Origin: Paragorgia papillata
Lineage: Eukaryota > Cnidaria > Anthozoa > Scleralcyonacea > Coralliidae
DNA length: 64,000 nucleotides
NCBI GenBank assembly: GCA_035771165.1
Contig: JAWNZC010000100.1
Location: forward strand, 1,541,001 to 1,605,000
Direction of reading: 5' to 3'
Part shown: positions 24,769 to 35,684 of the stretch, one piece after another
How the letters are laid out: each line of letters begins with the position of its first letter
How positions within the stretch are numbered: the first letter of the stretch is position 1
The notes under the pieces: generated by a model
Told to the model about the DNA's origin: nothing
The model's input: the letters and a program-made list of their open reading frames with translations, nothing else
Database searches by the model: none
Program-made: the position numbers and the translations under genes

Positions 24769-24892
24769 TAGGCCCAGGTCAAACGTCGAACTTTTCATGA
24801 GTCGAACTCAATGTAAATTAGGAAAGTCTTTTGTTTAGGTTAATTTGCATTGAGTTCGTCTCGTGGAAAGTACGTCGTTTGACCCGGGCCTA
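24769..24892. mobile_element. 124-bp foldback MITE
   Basis: The left arm TAGGCCCAGGTCAAACG and right arm CGTTTGACCCGGGCCTA are inverted repeats, and the pairing continues inward through GAACTCAATG. Confidence 0.75.
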
Positions 24893-25290
24893 ACTAACAC
24901 AAATTGTGTTAAAATTTTCGAGCTCATGCATACAATCCATATCGTCCTTTTCCCTTGAACTCAAATCAGGTTAAAGACGTATTGACAATCATTTTGTATT
25001 TTACAAAATAGCCTGCGTTAAAATATAATTTGGTCTTTGTATATGATGATATATTAAGTAATTCGTATAGTTACTTTTCTTTAACTTCGACTTGTTCACT
25101 TCTCCAAGAATTTGAAATTGCGGGGAGTTCACTCTTCCTGGATTCTGAGATTTCGTGTACTTCACTTTTCTAAAGAAAATTCAAATGTAAAACAACTGCA
25201 CAACAAGGCAGCAATGTATATTGAAAAGCACTTAAAGCAGTACATAAGTTTTATTTATACAGTAAGTCTGCATGGCTGCATTATGCCTAC

Positions 25291-25372
25291 CTGCAAACTG
25301 TTAGTACGATTTGTCGAACTTTCATGAGAGGTATCCACAACAGAATCTATGGAGTCGTCACTATTTTCACTT
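25291..25372 (-). other. possible alternative exon of the kinase gene
   Basis: An open minus-strand segment rich in Ser, Asp and Thr (DDSIDSVVDTSHESS) ends at a good donor CAG/GTAGGC but has an unusual AAG acceptor. Its phase does not fit between exons 27617-27424 and 24053-24007, which join cleanly without it. It may be alternative, decayed or chance. Confidence 0.25.
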
Positions 25373-26224
25373 TTCTTATGTAATGAAAATGCATAAATAA
25401 AGTAAAAAAATATTGATGGAAAGTAAGCTAGATAATGACACACATTTACTAACAAGTATGGCACGAGTATGATTTGAATATAACATTCAAACCGACATAA
25501 CAAAAACGATGAGGGCTTTACCTTTTACAATAATCCTACCTGAACGAATCCTAAAAAGAGTTTAATATGACAAATCAACAATCATGCAGTACGCAACAGA
25601 TGGCTTTTTTTATTATTGTCAGTGTCATTTCAGTAATTTTTAAAGATATTTTTCGAAATATAGTGCATGTTTTGAACGAAACAGATTATGATAAATATGC
25701 CGCTATCCTCTTTGATATTGTGAATTAGTGCATGAAGCCGGCAGTTGACATAATTCAATAATGGGACCTATGCGAGTTTACATCACGCTTTTGTTCTCAC
25801 CATCAAGCCTGGCTTTGAGGCAACATATTATCTTAACCCCAAAGCGACGCTATGCAAACAGTGCATGTGTATCAATTAAAAAAGAGAACACCTTTAAAAC
25901 TTGACTATGTATTCTTTTGCACTCACCGGGTGAAATAAAAAAAATACATATTTTTTTAAGTGGTATCGGGTTTTTTTATACACACTGCATGTATATAAAG
26001 GAAATGATCTGTATGTGTTCTTCCTCCGAGACAAACGGCTTGAAAATACGAAGAGACGTCGAGTTTTTTAACCCGCTTGTTTGTATTTAGAAATAAGATG
26101 ATGAACACTTACGAGTGTTTGAAGTTGCTTCTCAAACAATCCTTATTTAGAGGGAAAATCGGTATTAAAGTTGGGAAATTCGGATCTAATCTTCCTCCGA
26201 TTTCTAAATACTGGTTGAACATTT

Positions 26225-26540
26225 ATTTCTTTTGAATTTTCTTCGTGAATTATTAATGAGTTTGACAATATATACCCATTCAAAAACTCATTGATGAGAA
26301 AAGAAATCAGTACATGGTAAAAAATGATTTACATATTAAACTTTAAATTTTATTATCTCGCGGCTTGATTTTCAAAATTACTACGCCAATAAACTAATGA
26401 AACGGGTCGGCGATTTTGAAGCTATTCAGAACAATCGGACTACGTGGTTTACCAGATCTAAAACACTCGGTTATCGTCTCGTGTTTTATATCTGATAAAA
26501 CACTACTGCAGCTCGTGTTTTAAATATTACTAAAAATATG
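26225..26540. repeat. dispersed foldback family, copy e
   Basis: Two ends in opposite orientation (TGAATTATTAATGAGTTT at about 26247 and CAAAAACTCATTGATGAG at 26280) are followed by the TCAAAATTACTACGCCAA block and the AACACTACTGC hairpin. Confidence 0.55.
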
Positions 26541-26597
26541 AAGGTGTCTTGATGTAAAGACTTAAAAGATATCGACACAAGGATAACATTGTTCGCA

Positions 26598-27340
26598 GTT
26601 ATGGTCACCAATCCAAATAATCAATCAAAAACTTCTTCTTGAAAACGTACAACGTCGGGCAACTAATTTTATCTTAAATTATCCTAAAGACATGACTTAT
26701 AAACAGAGGTTATCCAAACTCAATTTATTTCCGCTCGAGTACCGCAGAAATATCTGCGATTTAGTTTTTTTTCATAAATGTTTACTTGGACAATATAACT
26801 TAAATTTAGATAATTTTGTTCAAAGAAGACCTGAGCCCAGATACTCAATTAGGTCGCATGACCCAAATAACTTCATTGAATTCAAATGTAGGACGAATTT
26901 TTTTTATCACTCATACTTTCCTTAGGGTTGTAAGGGCATGGAATTCCCTTCCTAGGGAAATCAAAATGATAGACACTAATCTAACTTTTAAAAGGGCAAT
27001 TAGAGCTAATTTTTTAAGAAAGTTTAATAGTTATGAATTACCGACTTGTACATAGATATACACTGTGTGCACACGGTAACGTTACCGGGCGTTTTCGTAC
27101 TGTTTCAAGTAATTAGATGATTGTTTTCGATTCCCTTGAGAACGGTAAGCAGTGCGGGGGCGCTCGGGGGCGTTGCCGTGTGCACATGGTCATAGTTTGC
27201 ATGTTTTATCCTAATATTATATATACTGTAGTTGTATTCTCCTTGGTAGTCCATTTCAATTGGGGCTTTGCCCTGTTGGACCACCTTCCATCAGATTATG
27301 CTTGTATTTGTATATTTGATGATTAAGCTATTAAACTATA
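26598..27340 (+). mobile_element. LINE 3' fragment (CR1/jockey-like reverse transcriptase tail)
   Basis: The C-terminal end of a non-LTR retrotransposon ORF2 (LLLENVQRRATNFIL, then RVVRAWNSLPREI) is followed by a 280-bp 3' UTR. A frameshift near 26920 separates the two motifs, and everything upstream is missing (5' truncation). It lies in a kinase-gene intron, in antisense to the host gene. The clade is not decided. Confidence 0.75.
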
Positions 27341-27789
27341 TCATCTGACTTCATTATAAACCTACACGAACTAAAACACTCACACAATGCATGCAAATAA
27401 ACTTCGAAAACAACAATGCATACCTTTTTCTTCCAGTAGAACCCGAAAGTCCGACGTTTTTGGTTGATCTCCTCGTCACACGTGATTTGTGATTTTCATC
27501 AATAACAGCGATGACGTACAACTCCATCACCTTTTCCATATCTTCCACATTTCCTAAGAAGGCTTTAACACATCCTTCTTGAAGATTCGTTAACGTCATA
27601 TCACTGTTGACTACTACCTATATAATGCAACCAAATCAAACTTTACGCAACATACTTTATTTGTGGACTATTGGCCTATTCTAGTGGCTAACTACATACA
27701 TCGACTTTATTTAAACACGGGAAATCATCAGTAATTACAAAATTATTAAAATATTTTTAAAAACAGAAGCACAAAGAAATTAAAATACT

Positions 27790-28280
27790 GTTCTACCTGA
27801 TTGCCGTGTGGGAGTCAGATCGATTGTTTGTTATGAAGTATTCTAAACCTGTCTTAAAAGCAGTGAGAGAGGTTACAGATCTGAGAGATTCTGGAAAACT
27901 GTTCCATAAAGAGGCTCCACTGTAACTAAAGGAGTGTTTAAAATAATCGGTGTGAGGTTTTGGGACATAGAGTTTACCATGAGAATCTCTCAGATTATAA
28001 ACACTCTCGCTGGGAGAAAACATCTCTTGTAGATAGAATGGAGTACGTTTGTTGATAGTATTAAACATGAGGGTTGCTTTTTGCTTTAAACGCTTTGTAG
28101 ATAATGCTTCCCATTTGAGTTCGTCAAGAAGATAACATGAGGAAATATCATAAGATGAACGGGTTATAACACGGGCTGCCCTATTCTGTAATTTTTGTAA
28201 TTTCTCACTTAGTTTTTTACCCATGCCATCCCAAACAGGGGCACAATAGGAAAAATAGGGTTCAACTAGAAAACCTAACG
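27790..28280 (-). mobile_element. LINE 3' fragment (CR1/jockey-like), second family
   Basis: The minus-strand frame starts near 28278 (YCAPVWDGMGKKL) and continues LQKLQNRAARVITRSSY to GASLWNSFPESLR. This is the usual C-terminal tail of LINE ORF2. The tail itself is open to its stop at about 27793; the polymerase part is missing. It is in the same orientation as the host kinase gene. Confidence 0.75.
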
Positions 28281-28844
28281 GTTAACTTAGCCACTAGACA
28301 CTTTAAGTTTTTACTACAAAAAAAGATACATGCATGTATACATAAAAAAACCCCAACAAATTAACTGTATATAAATATCATGTAAAAATAAGTGTAAATA
28401 AATTTTCATTTTCATTTCATTTTATTATGGTTTGTAACAAGCCACTTGAGTTATAATTAGGATGTGAACGGCGCCAAAGTCTTATGTAGTTTATCTTATT
28501 TTCAACACTTTTGATAACGTTTTGTAACCCCTGTCAGTTTCTTATCAGTTTAATATTATTTTTTAGCTTTACTAACCAATTTGAATGGGCATGTTAACAT
28601 GTTTAGCAATAGTGTTTTTAGGCTGAGCTTTACATATATTTACATCATTAATATTGTTAGTATTATTACGTAGTTACTACTCTAATATAACTTGAATACA
28701 ACCTAGTTTATAGCACAGTGGTTGATGGATAAGAATGGTAAGTAAGCCAAGCAATATTAATCCACGAAGAGAACCATGCAAGAGCCAGAAGAGTTCCCTG
28801 AACTTTTACTGTTAGACTGATTAACCTTTAGCGATCGTTCAAGT

Positions 28845-28950
28845 AATATTTAAAACACGAGCAGAAGTGTTTTATCAGATTTAAAACCACGAGGGCGCAG
28901 CCCGAGTGTTTTAGATCTGATAAAACACGTGATGCGAGTGTTTTATTAAA
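28845..28950. repeat. dispersed foldback family, copy f
   Basis: Hairpin built from GTGTTTTATCAGAT and ATCTGATAAAACAC around GGGCGCAGCCC. Confidence 0.6.
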
Positions 28951-28954
28951 CACT

Positions 28955-29095
28955 TATTTACTGGCGCCGAGGGAAACAGTGTGTTTTGTGGACCCGAGAC
29001 TGCCGTTGTTTCCCGAGGCGAAGCCGAGGGCAACGACGAGCAGTCGAGGGGCCACAAAACACACTGTTTTCCCGAGGTACCAGTAAATAAGTGTT
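28955..29095. mobile_element. 141-bp hairpin element
   Basis: The arms start ACACTTATTTACTGG and end CCAGTAAATAAGTGT. Inner arms pair through ACAGTGTGTTTTGTGG. The loop is GAGGCGAAGCCGAGGGC, like other hairpins here. Confidence 0.8.
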
Positions 29096-29096
29096 T

Positions 29097-29369
29097 TGTT
29101 ATATATCAAGTGTCAAATGACAACAAAAATGTTGAGTAAAATTTTCAGACATTGTTTTTAATGAAAGAAAACTGAAGAAAACAAAGACAAACTGAACCAG
29201 ACCATCTACTTCCGGTTTTGATATTTTTCCCTAGGGAAAAATAAATGTAATGATACCCGCTGCCATGGGTTACGCGGGGAAACATCACGATTTTCGGAAT
29301 GCCACGCGAGGACCGCTCGCCCAATCAGAGAGCTAGAAAAATGGACTTTGACACTTGATATATAACAAA
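29097..29369. mobile_element. small TIR element
   Basis: TTGTTATATATCAAGTGTCA at 29097 and its reverse complement near 29348 bracket about 230 bp of non-coding sequence, directly abutting the hairpin at 28955-29095. Confidence 0.6.
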
Positions 29370-29454
29370 TTATGTTCATATATATGTTCGAGTTTTTATT
29401 GTATGTTCACTAGTATTCTTTATATAAAATTGTATGTTCATTAGTATTGGTATA

Positions 29455-29522
29455 AAACCACGGACATGGTACTGATTTCCTTTGTGTTTTCCTCGTGAAT
29501 TATTAATGAGTTTTTGAATAGT
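29455..29522 (+). repeat. dispersed foldback family, copy g
   Basis: Contains CTTTGTGTTTTCCTCGTGAA and TTATTAATGAGTTTTTGAA, almost identical to 60160-60212. Confidence 0.6.
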
Positions 29523-30135
29523 CCTGTATATCATTCCTACCCCGAATAAAGATCTTTATATAGCTACCTCGCCAGCGTGTTGCATCAATGTACCTTCTTT
29601 AAATAATTTATACAGAGATAACCCATTTTATAACAATATGTATAGTCAGTTCGTTGTTAATTAATGCGGTATATTTTTGTACTGTAATGTAACGTGTGAT
29701 CCTGAGCTAAACCTAGAACTAGTTTCATGCGTCAAACTCAATGCAAACAATTTAAACATGTAATAGATGAACAGTTCGGCGTTTAACTCATGCCTCTATG
29801 TCGTTCATGTGCACTGGTTCAACATTTCCCATGCCTAATAAACAGAAAACATAATCCTTGTTGCAACTGAATTACGGAAACATTAGCGAAACTCGGCTTT
29901 CATCCAATTACCGCGCTCGTTTCCAAATCATGCATGTCACTACCCTTGTGGAAGTTTGAGCACTCTGGGCCCATGCGCACTTCACGCTATCTGAATGTAT
30001 TTCACCGATGCTGTCCCACATGCGGTTGTCACCGACGATCGCATGTGTATAAGTAATTGATGAAATTCATTCAGATTGTTCCAAGCTACACTGATGAGCT
30101 GTTGTACTGCGAAACACCGTGTCTGTAGATTGAAC

Positions 30136-30168
30136 TATATATATATATATATATATATATATTGATAT
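30136..30168. repeat. (AT)n microsatellite
   Basis: Uninterrupted AT dinucleotides in an intron of the kinase gene. Confidence 0.85.
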
Positions 30169-31021
30169 ATTTAAAGATAATACCGTTATGATCATATATC
30201 TACCTTTTTGTAAGCACCTGTCGCTCTATATGTTATGCGTCCACTGCACTTGAAATATTTTCTGTCCATTTTTACAACATCAATGACTTTTGTTGTCGCT
30301 GCACCTCTTCGAGATTTTTTACGCCCCTGACAAGAAAATCATGCATCAGCACATTAATGGATATGCAGTTAAAAACGAATAAACGGCAAATAAAACAAAC
30401 TCTAGAGATCAGTGTCGGATCTAGAATCAGTTTAAATGATGGGGTTTATAACACAATTGTATTCTCTGCTTGGTGCTATTCGGGCCAATTTAACTCAAAT
30501 TTGACGTCATTTTGATTGGTGAAACAGTGGATATATATCATTATATAGTCCTTTACAATAACAGGATTAAGTAAAAGGCGTAAAAGGCGTCGTCATTAGA
30601 TGCTAAGGTGTTGCCCGACTTATACAAAAACAAAAAGAATAGCCTTATTCAACTAACAATGTTTTGCGTGCTTCCACCCGTCTCCTCGTCATGCTGATTT
30701 CGCTTGTTTACAACATCGCGTTTGACGTCACTCCATCCATACCCTATAAATAAAATTATTAGATTCGATATTTAAATCTGGGTCACTGTAATTAAAATGG
30801 TGAAGACGTAACTTATAGAAACTAAATCATACTTATTTCGCGATATGCTTACCTGCAACACACACATCCTTGGTCGTTTCTCTAGAGTCAGCTTCTAACG
30901 ATGTTGGTGGTAACCTATGTCGGTCCTTACTATGTCCGCACTGGAAGCATTCTGCAAGTTCGGACACCATACTATACCCAATACACTGACATCCACTGGA
31001 ACTACAGTTCGGTAACAGTGC

Positions 31022-32836
31022 CTATAATTATATTGCAAACATTATAGAATACATCATAGTACTATATTAATGGATGTTGTAAGTACAGTTGTACATATGG
31101 TATAGGCGTGCGAGCTTGGTTTAATACATATGTAACAGGCGTTCGTCGATGTTCGTAAAACGTAACCCTATTCAGACAAGGCTTTTTTCTTCTTCTGGGA
31201 CCAGGGGGAGGCTTTTGAGGCCCTCCCCCTTTAACTCGAAAACTATTTAACCCATTGGCCACTGAAGTTTCACAGAATTATATATGTGTAAATTCTAGTG
31301 GGTTTTGATATTGACTTTCCATGGTATTATGACATCAAAATGATGTCATTTAATTGATTTTATTGAGGCAAATTCTGTAGGCTCCATGCGTTGAAATATA
31401 AGCTTAAATTGTAAGAGAAGTTTATTATTTAGTAAAACATCAATGTCTACTAACATTTCTGTAGTCATTAGCAACAGTGATGACGTCATTATGACGTCAT
31501 GGATCCGCCATCTCGGATCCACCATTCTTGTTTTCGTTGTATATGAAGAGAAAATAGTCTTAGGCGAGTTATTATCATTAAAAATATCATTCCCAGATAA
31601 ATTTTGGGAAAAGTTGCCAAATATAGTGTTGATTGCTTTATTGGTTCTAAAGTTATTAGTGTTCCCATTAGGAGAGGACCTCAAAAGACCCTGGTCTAAA
31701 TAGGGTTAACGGTCATATCTCCTCATGGACGATTTTTGCTTTTCCGGTCGTTGTAACCTAGAGAAGTTCACCACGAAACTTTCTTCCTACAATTTAGGAG
31801 CAGAAACCTGATTTCTCTGTAAAAACCCTCATTATCCATTAATTTCGTCGCATGAAAGTTCAATGTTTGAACTCTCCCAGGGCGACTCAAAGACCCCACA
31901 ACGAGGGCCGCTACATGGATATTTCATACGCTTGATTGCATGCTTGGGGAAAACCCGGAAAACCGCGCGTGTAGGCGTGACTTTTATAGCGTTTCGCGTG
32001 TGATGTAAACATGGATTAGCCAAATTTGAAACGTAAACAAAGTTAACAAACGCGAAAAATTGAAAAAACGTTCACACCTGACGTTTGCTCGCAAATGGTA
32101 CACTTGTCTATCCATGTTATCCGCTTTTTCCAGAGAAACTTGGAAGCGATAGGGCTCACAGATTCCTGTATATATTGCTTTATTGAGGAACAATTATTAT
32201 AGTAACACCAGTCGCTGAGATGATAGAACGATTTTAGCACGAAAGTACAGTCAACAACCAAGTAACTTAATGTCCCTTTTATCGACGAAGAATGCAAATA
32301 TTATAGCCATGTACGAATTTATTGCGAATATACAGTTCTAGGAATTCTACTATAAAAATCGGAGTATACTATCACGCGGTTTCTCCCACAACATAACAAT
32401 GTTGTTAGACAAACACTACAGAATCTCGCCTGGTTTATAAAGCGTGATAACAGCACACCGAACTTATTCTTATTACAATTGCTTCAGTCACAGCACGCTG
32501 CATAAATCTGTTTGGTTCGCTCTTTGAATTTATAGGTACGCTCTTAACCCTGCGGCTCGCAGGAAGGCGTACGGTAGACTCTTGGCACGGTATTATTAAA
32601 AAGCTAGCTCGCTGGAAATCAACCAAAAGCTTACGAAAATTAACCAAATAATCTTCACTGACTAACTAGACGTATCAACATTGATGTTTCGGAAGAATAA
32701 CGCCGTCGCACGCTAGACAACATTTGATATTTGACTGTAAAGGCATGTATATAGCTTTACATCAATCGCACACCCTATTTAAAAATACGGATATCTCACA
32801 CAGTAACCGACCACAACTTACGTGCTCGAACGCTGG
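31022..32836. other. upstream of the kinase gene; one possible exon at 32082-32165 (-)
   Basis: On the minus strand, 32165-32082 is open between an acceptor (TACAG) and a donor (CAG/GTGTGA) and encodes CEPYRFQVSLEKADNM. It could be an upstream exon of the kinase gene, but its phase does not join 31021 directly. The rest is AT-rich, with ATGACGTCAT motifs near 31487, and holds no supported gene. Confidence 0.3.
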
Positions 32837-33169
32837 TATGAGGCGCCATAGTGGACAAAAGTCTGAAATACTATATAAGGTCTAATTTTTTACAAGGTCT
32901 ATTTATTTTTATACAAGGTCTAATTTATAAGGTCTAATGTTTGTATATAAGGTCTAATGTTTGTATATAAGGTCTAATTTTTTATACCGTTTAAATTTGT
33001 AAGGTCTAATTGTCTAAAATTTATAAGGTCTAAATCTGTCTAATTTATAAGGTCTAAATCTGTCTAATTTATAAGGTCTACCCTGGGTACGAGAAAATTA
33101 TTGCGCGGTTAGACAATAATTATACTTTCATCAAGTATATAATGACCTTTTATCGGGGCTCAATAAATT
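32837..33169 (+). repeat. left terminal inverted repeat of the IS3EU-like element
   Basis: It contains subterminal direct repeats of TATAAGGTCTAA over 32875-33080, then GGTACGAGAAAATTATTGCG. It pairs along its whole length with 38491-38823, with only a few differences such as an extra G in GGGGGCTCAA. Confidence 0.9.
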
Positions 33170-33256
33170 GTGTAGACTTTCTGAGCCTTTGTAAAGAAAA
33201 TCATAATAGAAAAATCAATATAGCAAGGATTCTGAAAAGGATATGTATAAAATGAA

Positions 33257-34941
33257 ATGAATTTCGAAGCAGATATTGAGCAGTTCATTTCTGATTTGCC
33301 GAATAAATTAGAACAAGCGAAGCGACAGCTGTTCAGCGGAAATTTGAATGCTTTGGAGTTTTGGCATCGACGGATTGGCGACTTTCTAAATGTACTCAAC
33401 GTCTTGTGTCAGCGTTTCGAAGAAAGTCAAAGCGATGGTGAATTAATCGCTTATTTTAACAACCTTGTTGCTGAAATACATGCCCTTTACCTAAGATTCG
33501 AGGGTGTCATTTCTACACACGCTGACAGTAACGAAAGAGTTGCATTCCGATACCCCAATTATCTTCCTTCTGAAGAAGGTACATTAGGTAGACCAAAATT
33601 ACAAATTACGAAAGAACAACTACAGCATTCTTTTGATGTTTACAAGTCGTGGAAAGAGGTCGCATCATCTTTGGGCGTAAGTGAAAGAACAATTCAACGA
33701 AGAAGGATAGAATTAGGTTTGTCAACGTCCAGCAGATCTGGTCCTCGTTGTACTTATTCAGATATATCTGAAGATGATTTATGTACTGTCATCAGACAAA
33801 TTTTAAGTATTCTTCCAAACGCTGGAGAGAGTTACATTTCAGGGGGATGTAGATCGCGGGGAATACATGTACAACGCAGACGTTTGAGGGATGCAATAAA
33901 CATTGTTGACCCTGTAAGTCGAGCATTACGAAGAACGATAAGTATTGTGAGAAGGCGTTACAACGTCCATGGACCAAACTCATTGTGGTATGTTGAGACT
34001 CAAAATTGCCAAAGTTATGCACATGCACTGTACCCATTCCACTTCATTAATGCTGTATTTCTAGTGAAGTTCCTTCTGGCCTCATTTCAATATTTTTTTA
34101 TATAACTAGTACAGGATGTTATAACTTTCAATAATTTAATTACATTTCATAATTTAGGCACATCGATGGCAATCATAAGCTTATCAGATGGCGATTTGTC
34201 ATTCATGGAGGGATTGACGGGTACAGCCGATTGATTGTTTATCTGCGATGTAGCACCAACAACAAATCCCAGACAGTTCTTGAACTTTTTGAAGCAGCTA
34301 TTGCTGCTCATGGTCAACCTTCAAGAGTGCGGTCTGATTTTGGGACTGAAAATGTTGAGGTTGCTCGATACATGCTTCATGTAAAGGGCATTAATAGAGG
34401 AAGCATGCTTACTGGCAGATCAGTCCATAATCAGCGTATTGAACGTTTATGGGGTGAGGTGAAAAGGGTTGTTGTGCTACACTTCCAAAATATTTTCTAT
34501 TTTTTGGAAGAATACCAGATGTTGGATCCAGTTAATGAACTCCATCTATTTAGCCTTCACTATGTTTATCTGCCTCGGATAAACAGAGCACTGCAAGAGA
34601 TGGAGAGGGACTGGGCTCACCATCCTCTCTCTAGTGCTAATAATCGATCACCATTTCAGTTATGGTATTCAGGAATGTATCATTTATTACATGTTGATCC
34701 CCAATCAGTTGAAGATGCGCTTGTTAATACTTGGAACGATTATGGAATCGATGAAGAGGCCCCATTTCCAGAAGTTGAAACAGACAACAATGTAGTTATT
34801 CCTTCATCCCTTCTTCAGTTAAATGAAAATCAGCAAGTATTCTTACAGCAGCAGGTAAACCCTTTAATGGAAGACAACAATGAAGGCATAGATGTATATC
34901 AACAAACTGTAGGTGTATTAATTAACCTGTTGCAGGAGTAA
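33257..34941 (+). CDS. IS3EU-like transposase, two exons
   Basis: Exon 1 33257-33987 and exon 2 34158-34941 are joined in frame over a GT-AG intron, giving 504 residues without interruption. An N-terminal helical region is followed by a helix-turn-helix at about residues 133-157 ([17 protein letters not shown]). The integrase core has Asp247 (WHIDGNHKL, completed by the splice), Asp304 (RSDFGTENV) and Glu339 ([11 protein letters not shown]), a DDE triad with 34 residues between the last two, as in IS3 and retroviral-type integrases. It should cut and join its own element's ends in the nucleus. The start ATG lies 87 bp inside the left terminal repeat. The C-terminal 90 residues are acidic and Gln-rich. 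I see no lesion, so this copy may still be active. Confidence 0.9.
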
Positions 34942-35684
34942 CTCACAATTCCTTATTCATAATGTCCATATATGAGTTTCACACTTTATTACATACCTAA
35001 ATTACCTCATGCTATTCAAATTCAGCTTTAGCCCATGTACCAGTCCACTACAATTTAGTAGTGTAGTTGACTGGAACACAGGCCAATTGAGCTTAGTATG
35101 TACGTGATCAAACAGCAGTGTGACTCATGAAGGCCTATTAATTAACTTACTGATAACATTGTGGCTGAGAAGGATATGTGTCAGTCAGACAAAAAGTAAA
35201 ACAATCAAAGCAGGTTTATAAACATTTTTCAGCATTGAAAGGCACTTCAAACACAATAACACTACAGATTTTCAAAAACCTTTATTATTCTAACTTATTT
35301 TTATACCTCAATATCAGTTGCTGACAAGATGCAAACCATTAGAGGGGCAGAATTTTATAAGAATTCTATACAAGAAATATTTCTTGCAATACTATGATTT
35401 CCTTTTCAGTTTTTTAGCACGTGAATTTCATACTGAATTCAATACTGTCCCCCTAGTGTCCACTTCTGCTCAATATGAACTTTGACAGTATTGGAACTTG
35501 TTAAAATTGATATTTTAGTACATATGTAATTTACTAATTATATATAAAACATATCATGTAAATGTTTTTCTTTTAACAATTGTGTGTTATTCAAAACAGA
35601 ACATGAACAGAAAAAAATCATTGCATGTCAACGATGTGTTTTAAAATTTGAAACAGGAGTCATGGTTCTTCACTATTGTATCTT
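34942..35684. other. AT-rich spacer between convergent genes of the IS3EU-like element
   Basis: 3' regions of the transposase and HECT genes. No further ORF is supported. Confidence 0.6.

Larger units (their letters stand above)
18167..31021 (-). pseudogene. Ig-like plus TKL-like protein kinase gene, thirteen exons, frameshift and nonsense in kinase
   Basis: Exons in transcription order: 31021-30853, 30743-30658, 30326-30204, 27617-27424, 24053-24007, 23825-23622, 22990-22895, 22260-21946, 21812-21696, 20840-20666, 19944-19812, 18908-18795, 18560-18167. Splice phases agree throughout. The N-terminal part has a Cys/His cluster (CQC, ECFQCGHSKDRH), a basic GRKKSRR stretch and no recognised domain. 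An Ig-like domain follows (exon 22260-21946; GQYQC, YSWFVNG). The kinase has a glycine loop GQGQFGTVYKG, AIK lysine, IRHPN, catalytic loop HQDLKPTNIL, DFG, and DVYAIGCIILEM. No membrane segment is seen between the Ig and kinase parts. Two lesions: the last exon fits only with one base too many in the T6 run at 18551-18556, and TGA at 18215-18217 (probably from CGA) precedes fourteen more in-frame codons to TAG at 18167. The acceptor at 18561 (GAG) is weak. The true 5' end is not found; a possible upstream exon is at 32082-32165. Confidence 0.8.

Noticed and set aside
31346..31703. Overlapping sense and antisense frames of 86 and 112 residues
   Set aside because: AT-rich chance frames with no recognisable domain or splice context.
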